Shown here piece by piece: positions 55,267 through 64,000 of a DNA stretch of 64,000 nucleotides. The notes below the pieces were generated by a model, which was given only the letters and a program-made list of their open reading frames with translations, was not told the origin of the DNA and searched no databases. Position numbers and translations under genes: made by a program. The stretch lies in the NCBI GenBank assembly GCA_000469685.2, contig LS997565.1:4118005-4182004 (forward strand). Reading direction: 5' to 3'. Within the stretch, counting starts at the first letter, position 1. Every line of letters starts with the position of its first letter. This DNA comes from Haemonchus contortus. Taxonomy: Eukaryota > Nematoda > Chromadorea > Rhabditida > Trichostrongylidae.

Positions 55267-58200
55267 ATGGTTGTCATGCGGACTGCTATTCTATTGGCTC
55301 TAGCCTTTGGAGTTGCAGATGCTACAACGGACGGTTGGGTTCACAAGTTTGGCTACTCCTACAGGGTAAGCATTGTTGTTGAAAAATGATTTTCCCTTGC
55401 TTCCTAAACTGATCAACCTAACTCTCTGCCTCTCACTTTATTTCTTTTAGAGAAAACAGTTTAGAAGTTGAAACTCCAGTCAAACTGTCTATCGTGAACC
55501 ACCTACAGAAGGAAAAACTGACGAGCCCGCCTACAAAACTGCCTATAGTCCTCACGTCACAGATCATACTTAGAGCTTAAACTACACTGGTGCCCAACAA
55601 CCACAAGCATTCCAGAGGTGCAGCTCGTGATTCCTTGAGAGTTAGAACTATAGCTATCGAAGCTCATGCAGCAGCCTGATTGGTCCAATGCTTTTGCAAA
55701 CTTTGTTCACTCCGAGCTAGTGCAGTTTCCTCTCCGCAAGATTAACCAGACCTTTAAACTGGCCGCCAGCTGCTCTGCAAAGGGACAAATTTGGCTGGAG
55801 AGGAGCAATCTTGTATGCAATTCATGCTTAGTGCAAAGAATGGCAACTGCAATTTTTGGATATTAAGAATTAGATTAGAAACTGAATTTCAAGGATTCTG
55901 TTGATATGGTTGATGTACAGTAAAGCAGACTATTACGAAAGACCATCGCAGGGTTATGAGATGTGGGATCTAACCCCCGAACGCCTACCACGTGGAACCG
56001 AATACAATAGTTGTAGTCTGATGACGCTAGACAAATGAAAAACATATTGAAGGAATGCAACTTTATCTGTTCAGGCTGAAGACAGGCTGCTCTTTACGTG
56101 AATGCACGCGACTGAAACTTTGTCTGAATGTCTGAAGTCGGCGATCTTGCACATCCCCCTTTTTCCAATGTTTTTGAAAACATCCATATTTTGAGAGTAC
56201 TGCCGATTTGCGTTCCTTCGCCATCGATAAACTATTCTCCACCACAAATTCGTCTTTTAATTTGAAAATGATGGCCTAAAACTATCGTTGACTGTGGCTT
56301 TGAACTACTCCTCTGAAATCAAATGGTGTTATTCGTCTAGATGTTTGAACACAAGGCTACATTCGACGAAGCGGAAGCCTGGTGCGTGGCTGAAGGAGGA
56401 CATCTGGTTTCTATACACAATCATGAGGAAAACGAACTCCTACGCGGTGGGTTACATACAGCTTATGCGAAGCTCATCTGATGAGAAAGCAGAGTTTTGG
56501 AAAAACAAAAATTCCTCGATCGGATGCAATTTGGAGAAAATGAAGGTGTGGGTTCGGGACCTTAGCGACCTTGGCTAGGTGCCTCGAGTAGAAACGAAAA
56601 CATAAAAGACATTTCACTATGCACATATAGCCATAAAAAGAATAAAGAGTTGAGCCTTCGGTAAACCATTAGGTTGTTGGGATACGCCACAGCTTTCGAC
56701 TTCCATTCACAATCGTAGGGCGTGTCGGATGCGTTTTCGGCCTACACAATGCGGTGTCTAGCGGGAAGAAATCAGCGCTTTCGTTTGGGGAAGAAATATG
56801 CAAGACGAGTTCCGAAAAGAGATAAAGTCTGGTCCAGTCTAACTATACAAAAGCGCGAAGCATTTCTGGATAGAAAATGGACCGAATGGATGGATGGGTA
56901 GAAAATTTACCAAATTCAGGGCTCGATAGCGATTATCATTGCCTTTTTTCACTGTGATCATGTGTTAATAATAAGAAAATACCCCGATTTTTACACTACA
57001 GGTTCACTCTTTTCGCTTGCTCTAATAGCGTTTTTAGCGATCACAAGGACAGGCGTGCTTCCCCAGGGGTATGGTTACTTCGCCTGGATTGGTTTACGAC
57101 AAAAGGATTGGCCTAAAGACAAAAAGTGGACATGGACTGATGGAACGCCGGTGGATTATCTGAATTGGGCTCCTGACGAACCTAACAACCATGAGGATTC
57201 GGAGCACTGCGCACAGGTTACTGTTTTATTCATATCAGCGATTGAATCACCACTCAAAAGTAATCTTCTCTAGAGGACAGATATCAGCGATTGAATCACC
57301 ACTAAAAAGTAATCTTCTCTAGAGGACAGATATCAGCGATTGAATCACCACTCAAAAGTAATCTTCTCTAGAGGACAGGAGTTTGGAAAGGGAACACGGC
57401 TTCGAGGTTTTGGGTTCATTCTATAAACCAATCAAAAGAAGGGTAAGCAGAAGCGGTCAGAAATATTCGCCGAAACAGTTTGTTGCAACTACACACATTA
57501 ACAAACAGAATACATTACTTGCACTTTATTTCAATCACCTACAGCAGAAAAGGAGATAAACTTTCAAAACCAGGCGTGGAGAAGAACCATCCTAACAAGA
57601 AAATTGTAACGAACTGTCAAAATGAAAATCTAGCTACTGCGAACGATTAATATTTCATCGGGAGGACACAACTTTGGATGGATGCTGCACCAAAAGACGG
57701 CATTGATAAGATGAATGGCCTTCTGAAGAATGGCAATCGGCATCATTCCTTCCCTTTGTAAGTGGAGCAAACTTTGGGTCACAGTTGCTGCGCAGCTATT
57801 TGGCACATCTCTCAAACTCTTCTCATCAGCGTTCGATTGCATAGAGGTCTTGAGATTGTTTCTGCCAGTGCAGAAGTCTCACACTGCTGTTGGAACGCGT
57901 CTTTCGCAGTAGAAGAAGTATGTTTCTCATGCTGCAAAAAATGCGTTCAGACAGAGGTCATTGTCTAGCTGCGAAACCCATGAGGCTGGCATATTTTCCT
58001 CCGCCCATGCCAAAACTTTTCGAAGACCTTTTAATTTCGTTTCTGTAGTTTTGAGTAGTCATGCCGCCTTCAAATTCAAGAATAGGACCTGTTCCTTGAA
58101 CGAGAATGCACCGTACACCATGACCGATCCTTCTCTGTGCTTGACAGAGGGTTTGGTTATATCGGACTGTATTATATCTTTTACCAGTAGGAATTCTCAC

Positions 58201-60513
58201 ATACTTGATCAGAAAAGGTTAAATTTGCTTTCATCGGTAGACAGATCCCTGCTCCACTTGTCTGATATCTGGTGCAGGCGGCGGCGAGCAAGCTATCTCA
58301 TGCTTTTCTATTCTTCGGGCTATCAGCGGCTTTATATTAGGTTGTAAGGAAAGTTCTGGCCGTTCCCGCGCACGCGTCATATGATTTCAAAATTTGGCGG
58401 TTGTCCATTTAGACTAATCGACATATTGTGTTCCTTAGAAAAGTCATCAGTTGCTTTTTCTGTCGTAGCGCTTTCCCCAAAGTTTGTGAGATTTTGGAAT
58501 CCTTAACAGGTTTTTCTCGGCAGAATGGATAAGACTGCTTTTTGAACGGTTTTACTTCACGAGTTCAAACTTGGTCGAACTGCGAAGGATGCAGCCACAA
58601 ATATCAACGTTGTATGGGGAGAAGGCACTGCATCGGAGCGAACGGTTCGTCGCTGGTTTCAGAAGTTCAGAAGCGGAGACGGGTCAATGGAAGACGAAGA
58701 GCGAGTTGGTCGACCATCGTAAGTTGATCATGATGTTTTGCTAAGAGCAGTCGAAGAAGATCGACGTCAACCTTAGAGAGAGATTGAGAAGAAGATGGGT
58801 GTCTCCCACACAGTAGTCGCTGCCCACCTCATACTGCCTTGAAATGGTGAAGAAGCTTGACAAGTGGGTGACACACGATTTCACGGAGCAGCAACAACTG
58901 AATCGCTCAGAGGCTTCAAGTTCGCTGTTGAAAAGAAATGATGTTGAGACTTTTCTCCATCGTATTTAACGTGTGATGAGAAATGGATCCTGTATGGTAA
59001 CAGGAAGTGTTCTGCTCAGTGAGTGGGTGTGGATGAGCCTCCAAACAATTTCCCAAACCAAGTTTACACGTCATGAAGACAATGATCACAGTTTGGTGGT
59101 CCAACCATGGATTAATCCACTACGCGTTTCTTCCTTCAGGTCAAACTATCACCGCAGTCATTTTGTGATAAAATTCACAAGAAGTGCATAAAGATGGGGC
59201 AAATGCAGCCAGCACTAGACAGTCGCCACGGTTTACTGCTCTTACACGGCGATGCGCAACCGCATGTGACACGAATTGTCTTCCAGAAGTTGAACGAGCT
59301 GCAAATCGAAGCTCTCCCTCATCCACCCTACTCACCAGACCTGTCACCAACTGACTACCATTTACTCAAACATCTGGACAGTTTCTTAAAGGAACGAGTA
59401 TTCAAAAATGAAAAAAATCCTCGAGTTTTTAAAATCCAAATCTCCGTAGTTTCTAAGAATGGAATAGACAGTCTTGTATCACGTTGGCAAACATGTGTAG
59501 AATCGAATGGGGCTTACTTTGAATAAAAATGTTCACTTTGAGATGAATTATAACTTTTTAAAAAATAGCTGACGAAACGGCTAGAACTTCCCTTACGACC
59601 TAATAGCTGGATGCCTTCCAATCGACCCTGGTGCAGTAACCTTCCTGTCACAGCCGCCCACTTATTTTAGTTCATCACTGGCATTGAACTCGCTGCAGTG
59701 TCGACGCGTTCAAGCGCAGATGGGTTTTTGAGAGCTTATCCTGACTAGTAAATGTTGAACACGGTCTGCCGTACTCGGAGCGTCAACTTTCGTGTTCCTA
59801 TATTAGAAACGAGTGAGAACCGATGACAGAATGTATTCTCGTATTCTCTGGAATCTTCTGTGCTCGAGTAATCGTTGCACGTCTCATCTCTGCTTCTCAC
59901 TAAAGTTTTACGAGTGGCTTCCGAGGTTTCAGCTTTCCTAACTATCGTTATGAGCCATTCACGTCGAAAGGGCGAGAATCAAAAACATAGCATGCACTAC
60001 AATAACGCAGGGGAGGAAATTAGCAGTTGCAAAAATATCGACTGAAATTAGTAGTTGCAAAAATATCGACTGAGATCACGTGGTAAGCACTGAAAAGTAT
60101 ATGTATATGTGGTGCAATTTGTGCGTGATATTGAACGACAGCGCATATCAAAATTTAAGGCGAACTGGTCATGCAATAGAAAAGCATTTTACAAAAAAGA
60201 GTTTCTGCAAATCCTTTGATCATACTTCCATCAGACAAACTTATGTCAAGGACAAGACATTTTGAAGAGAGTGAGAAAGAGAAAGAAAGAGGAAGTGAGG
60301 GCAAGAGAGGAAAAGGAGAATAAGAGGCACCATGGTACCTCAAAAGTTTAGGGCAATAGGGTTTTGTTTGAGCAATGATGGTCCTACTTTCAGGTTTACA
60401 ACGACCCAAAAGATTCAGATTTCAAAGGAGATGGAGAGCAGTGGAATGATTATAATTGTGATGCAAAAATGATGTTCTTTGTCTGTAAGAAGGAGTATGT
60501 TCCAGAGTGTTAA
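55267..60513 (+). CDS. CTL-C, secreted C-type lectin, 167 aa, four exons
   Basis: Exons 55267-55365, 56341-56446, 57038-57216 and 60394-60513, GT-AG introns of 975, 591 and 3177 bp, same phases as its paralogues. Signal peptide MVVMRTAILLALAFGVADA. Lectin domain: MFEHKATFDEAEAWC, GYFAWIGLRQ, KKWTWTDGTPVDYLNW, DEPNN (EPN), EHC, QWNDYNC (WND) and MFFVCK, ending KKEYVPEC. The start lacks the three extra codons of CTL-A. Donor 2 is GTGGGT. Exon 3 differs from CTL-A at only a few residues (KD for KN, NHEDSEHC for NYNNAEHC), whereas the exon 4 loop (DSDFKGDGEQ versus GPFYQKGKEK) is quite different. Those changes sit near the sugar-binding face. Intron 3 contains a 49-bp minisatellite, a Tc1 remnant and a complete mariner. 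Confidence 0.9.
57232..57378. repeat. 49-bp minisatellite, three copies, in intron 3 of CTL-C
   Basis: Units at 57232-57280, 57281-57329 and 57330-57378, each starting ATATCAGCGATTGAATC and ending TAGAGGACAG, nearly identical. CTL-A has one copy at the matching place (from about 35435). The expansion is specific to CTL-C. Confidence 0.9.
57630..58265 (-). pseudogene. Tc1-like transposase remnant in intron 3 of CTL-C
   Basis: The minus strand reads LSTDESKFNLF (first Asp block, about 58245-58213), REGSVMVYGAFSFKEQ (about 58135-58090) and a C-terminal block with CAATVTQSLLHLQREGM (about 57800-57750). Orthologous to the remnant at 35800-36420 but with a better first block. Stops throughout. Confidence 0.75.
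58337..59603 (+). mobile_element. Complete mariner, 1267 bp, in intron 3 of CTL-C
   Basis: TIRs TTAGGTTGTAAGGAAAGTTC and its near-perfect inverse (GAACTTCCCTTACGACCTAA at the right end), flanked by TA (58335-58336 and 59604-59605). CTL-A has the empty site: GGCTTTATAGTTGGATGCC near 36510, against GGCTTTATA [element] TAGCTGGATGCC here. The insertion therefore happened after CTL-A and CTL-C separated. Confidence 0.95.
58525..59526 (+). pseudogene. Mariner transposase, inactivated
   Basis: From ATG 58525 the translation gives a mariner N terminus (LLHEFKLGRTAKDAATNIN, TASERTVRRWFQKFRSGDGS, DEERVGRPS). After several stops and shifts come CDEKWILYGN (first Asp, about 58976-59005), LLLHGDAQPHV (59238-59270) and PPYSPDLSPTDYHLLKHLDS (third Asp, 59326-59385), ending ESNGAYFE at the usual place. 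In active mariners the second block reads HDNARPH; here HDN has become HGD, so the second catalytic Asp is lost as well. Frame length of 334 codons is close to the family norm (about 345). It could not mobilise itself. Confidence 0.9.
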
Positions 60514-61789
60514 TGCCGAGCAATGTACAACCTTTGAAAGCATGAATTATTGATGGGCACTGTTGCTGAGGCCAGCCATCATTGACTATTGTCATTCTTC
60601 GTTTGACGCTTATTTCCATTGCTGTCTAACATCAAAGCTGTATAGCCCTGCACTATAACCACCAATTGATGAACGCTACACCAGGAGTCGGAATTGTCGA
60701 GAGAACCAAGTGAACGAGGTTCGAGAACATTCGCTCGAACCGATTACTTATATTTGACGTTCAGCCTACCTCAGTCCGTCTCCAGAGCGACCTATTAAGC
60801 TACTCCCAAGAGGTTATTTCCGTAGATCTGTATCGGATTTACTTACAGTTACGCCCTGTTTCCCCGCTGACATCAATTGTATGAGATTGTTCGGAAAGTA
60901 TTTGTCGATAAACTTTAAGTAGCCCAGATCTCTCCCTGAATTTTCTGGGGGCTTCCAAACAATATCATGAAAGGACACTACTAACTTGTACACGCATAAG
61001 ATATCAGGAGATTTCATGACATTCCAGTCAGTTCTCCAGATCGAGGTTCAACCCCTATCTTTTTGTTTCCCGAGAATTTCCCGAAAGCCTTCAGGATTTC
61101 ATGTAGAAACACCACCCACACTACTTTATGCATGAGGAATCCGGCTACCCTGCACACCTTCCTCAGCCGTTCTGTGCACATCTCGCTCCAACTCTTCACA
61201 GGCTGATACAAAAAGGTAGAAGATGAATCTCACCCTGGCCAAACGGCTACAATATCATGAAATCCCCTGAAATTCTATGGGCATACAAGTGTGTAAGTAG
61301 CGTCATTTTGAATACGATATTTCGATAGGAATTCTCAAACCTAGACCATTGTAGAATTCTTGACAGATGCTCCCACATTATAACTCCATACAAGCTTTTG
61401 AGAAGGTTCGTACACAAAGTATACTACACCATTCCGTTCAATAATGGTACCACCACAGAGCTCACGTTCCAGGACCTTTCTTAAAAGTTTCAGTATGGAA
61501 AGTGTGCCTTATTTGGACCGCAACATGAAGACCATTAGCAAATTCCATTTCAAGAACATCAATAATTTCCTCTTCATCCTTCAGGGAAGGTCACTTTGCC
61601 TTTGATTCAAAATGAAACACCCACTATTCATACGAATTTATTAAGCAGCTAAATTATAACAAGGAGAAGAAGCTGCTCAATTGAATATCTAATTGAGTCC
61701 CCATTCCTTCTAACTACCTTGAAAATATAATTGTCAAAGCTAAATAAAAGGCTACCAATCAGTCCCTGGTCAACTTGGTGTCAAGCATA
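60514..61789. other. 3' flank of CTL-C, no gene
   Basis: Aligns with 37608-38944 beside CTL-A over its whole length, without the 50-bp duplication. No gene seen. Confidence 0.5.
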
Positions 61790-62300
61790 GACGATTACTT
61801 TCCTCAGCTCACTGATGTCTACAAATTACTTGCTCCCTTCATAAGTCTTCCTTGCTATGAACCACTATTTTCCGTTGAATTCAGATAGGGCCGTTAGCCG
61901 ACTGGGAGAGGTCGATTTGGAGCCGACTAAGCCAGGCTTGGGTGCTTCGGCTGACGTGAATCGGAACATTATTCTGCATGAATGCAAGGTTCCGTTGTCA
62001 AAAAGGAAGACGAGCACGACGCATAACGATTCGATAACCGAAGATTTGAGCTTCTTTCGAGCAAAACATAAATGAAGATGTTTACAAGAGAAAATTGCCG
62101 GTCATACCAAGACCGCTATTCCCTAGAAATTCCAAGCGAAAAATTTAAGTTTATTCTTTCTCAGATCGTGCCAGTAGAACCGTTCGCCACCTGCTTCATC
62201 ACAGTTGTACTTTTTTGATTGTCCACCAGAGAACAACCTGGAGAGCGAAGCATTAGGAGAGGGGAGAGTAAACGACAAGGCATGAAAGGCACCCCTATGT
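61790..62300 (-). pseudogene. Tc3-like transposase remnant downstream of CTL-C
   Basis: The minus strand reads GGQSKKYNCDEAGGERFYWHDLRKNKLK (given here as its landmarks GERFYWHDL and RKNKLKFF, about 62230-62140), the block after the first catalytic Asp. It then shows diverged SCRIMFRFTSAEAPKPG blocks. Same insertion as 38945-39400; this copy keeps the first block better and the second block worse. Confidence 0.75.
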
Positions 62301-62779
62301 GACAACTCGCGCTCGAAGCTGAATATTTAGCGCTGACAAAACGCCGTAACTATGCGTGTTCATTGGCTTGCTCAGGGCCTACCATACCAAAAGGGGAGAT
62401 GCGCCTAACACAACACTGTAGCGAAGCGGATGGGCAAGTATCAAACTACGGTGGGAATACATGAAGCCTGGTCCCATAACGACCAGCTTGCGAAAACACG
62501 GTAGTCACTGGGCTGCCACGCAATACTCTTTCTCTAGTTCTTTCGATTTAGGAATGGGCAACAGTAACACAATGCAAGTCAGGGTCGATAAAAAAATTGG
62601 ACAAACGGAAAATGAACATGCTGATACATTGCTTGACTCGAGCCCTATGCAAACAGTACTTCGGGCTCGAGTGAGGCGGCAACTTTGGTGGACTGCCTAG
62701 AGCTGTCGCTATTCTCAATTGTGAATGAAAAAATGTAGCGCCTCACGTCTGACGGGTTTTTTGCCATATCTCTTCCATC
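62301..62779. other. 3' flank of CTL-C, continued
   Basis: Aligns with 40134-40760 beside CTL-A. The 79-codon frame at 62461-62700 is not conserved there and is not considered a gene. Confidence 0.5.
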
Positions 62780-62781
62780 TA

Positions 62782-63496
62782 TTAGGTGTGCGTTAATTTC
62801 CGCCGCCGGATTCGAAGAGTCGTTGCGCGATCCATTCTAGAGGTTTACCTGTGAAACTTTTCATATTCTGTAAAGTGGGGTATTGGCGACCTTCAAGGGC
62901 AGACAGAACAGTTTGTTCCCAAAATCCCCTTGCTCTCCAATTGATTGTCCATGGAATGTGATAAATCGTTTTTAAGGGAGGTCCTTCTCCTGCTGTTTGA
63001 TTTCAAGTAAACTGCCAATGAAGCTCAACGAATGCTTTTCGATACTCATGGAGAACAAGCTCCATCTGGAAGAATCTGCAGCTCTCACCCAAAGGCGTTA
63101 ATCTCGCAAGAGAACATCATGAGGTGCTGTTCCACCACGACAATTCCTCACCCCATGTCGCAGAGAATGTCCTTAAAAGAAATGCACATATTGGATAAGA
63201 TCAGCTTGTTCAGCGCATACTCCTCGAATCTTGCTCCATCTGATCACCACTAATTCCGGTCCATGCAAGTCAATTTGGCAGTTACACGCTTCCGGAATGC
63301 CGAAGAAGTGCGGAAATGGGTGGATGACTGGGTTGCTACGACTTTTTAGATTCGGAATCAACAAGCTACCAGAAAGATGGCAAGAATTTGTAGCTAACGA
63401 TGAACAATACAATGGTTGAAGTACATTTTGTTTTGATTTTGTAATAAATATGTTTTTGCACGTAAAAAAACTGCGGAAATTAATTCACACACCAAC
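62782..63496 (+). mobile_element. Short mariner, 715 bp, internally deleted
   Basis: The left end TTAGGTGTGCGTTAATTTCC follows TA (62780-62781). The right end is the inverse of GTTGGTGTGTGAATTAATTTC, followed by TA (63497-63498). Inside, in shifting plus-strand frames, are FHHDNSSPHVAENVLKRNAH (63128-63190, catalytic Asp), PECRRSAEMGG- and VRKWVDDW-like blocks, and LPERWQEFVANDEQY (63365-63412), the mariner C terminus. The N-terminal DNA-binding part is gone. The empty site is beside CTL-A near 40760. Confidence 0.85.
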
Positions 63497-63498
63497 TA

Positions 63499-64000
63499 CT
63501 TATCAATACACATCTTCTAAACATGACATTTTCAATCTATGATAATTTCCTTTACAAGAAGACTTACAACTAATTGCTGATGGAAATGATATAGACCGAG
63601 GTGCAAGGGTCATACAAGATTTAAGAACGAGTGGGTATCAAACTCGACTTCAACTGCAATGGTTCTCAAAGTTGGTCATTCGAACATGGGATACAAAGCG
63701 AAGTAAACCTAATAAAAATTAGATTAGAATAGATAGAATCATGTTTTGTCCCATCGCATCGAAAGTAAATGACAATACAGCATATGATCAAGCCAAATTC
63801 AAAAAAGACACGTCTCCGGATCCTACTGTCACATATGATTTCAACCCTTCTTAACCCTGAACTGCAGCAAATGTGATAGCATCTGCAAAACATCCCGAAC
63901 CAGTCAACTAATCACATAAACAAGAAATTGAGGAAAAGTAAAAGAAGGTAGCCTTTGCGCCTTTGATTGCTAGTCGTGGGACTGGAGTGTGCCAGACGAT
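63499..64000. other. 3' flank of CTL-C to the window edge
   Basis: Aligns with 40770-41310 beside CTL-A. No gene. Confidence 0.5.

Noticed and set aside
1..64000. CRISPR arrays, operons, rRNA or tRNA genes
   Set aside because: No regularly spaced identical short repeats with unique spacers, no ribosome-binding-site-led gene strings and no RNA gene signatures were seen.

Overview
The window looks like nuclear DNA of a multicellular eukaryote, most probably a parasitic clade V (strongylid, hookworm-like) nematode. That placement is inference, based on the gene type and the mix of mobile elements: mariner, Tc1, Tc3, BEL/Pao, CR1-like LINE, Penelope-like and MULE. There are no bacterial operons, no rRNA or tRNA genes, and very little uninterrupted coding sequence. 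Most long reading frames belong to mobile elements.

Layout. 1-4.9 kb: no clear gene, but one copy of a 1.4-kb segment that recurs at 19.5 kb. 4.97-9.36 kb: a BEL/Pao LTR retrotransposon on the minus strand with identical LTRs, a 5-bp target duplication and one long reading frame whose reverse transcriptase is gutted. 9.4-12.5 kb: intergenic, with two small candidate exons and short dispersed repeats. 12.5-15.8 kb: a decayed MULE transposase gene and two foldback MITEs. 17.7-18.5 kb: degenerate tandem repeats. 19.5-20.8 kb: second copy of the 1.4-kb segment. 21.3-22.9 kb: remnants of two Penelope-like elements. 23.9-25.0 kb: tandemly repeated, decayed exons of an unidentified minus-strand gene. 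27.2-31.4 kb: a CR1-like LINE interrupted by an inverted second LINE. 31.8-32.3 kb: a third Penelope-like remnant.

The only host genes I can build with confidence lie from 33 kb to the end: three tandem, same-strand, four-exon genes for small secreted C-type lectins (CTL-A 33212-37607, CTL-B 42944-48298, CTL-C 55267-60513). They share a TATA box, a conserved upstream block, identical exon lengths and intron phases, and kilobases of alignable introns and flanks. All three keep the EPN and WND motifs of Ca2+-dependent, mannose-type sugar binding and four cysteines. CTL-A and CTL-C are sisters, sharing an intronic Tc1 remnant and a downstream Tc3 remnant that CTL-B lacks, although CTL-B lies between them.

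Mobile elements date the cluster. A complete Penelope-like element with inverted terminal copies sits in intron 2 of CTL-B. A 1267-bp mariner sits in intron 3 of CTL-C, with the matching empty site in CTL-A. A second short mariner has hit the CTL-C 3' flank, again with an empty site beside CTL-A. Between CTL-B and CTL-C a Tc-type element is itself interrupted by a Tc3-like element. Everything here was read by eye; no alignment or database search was run.
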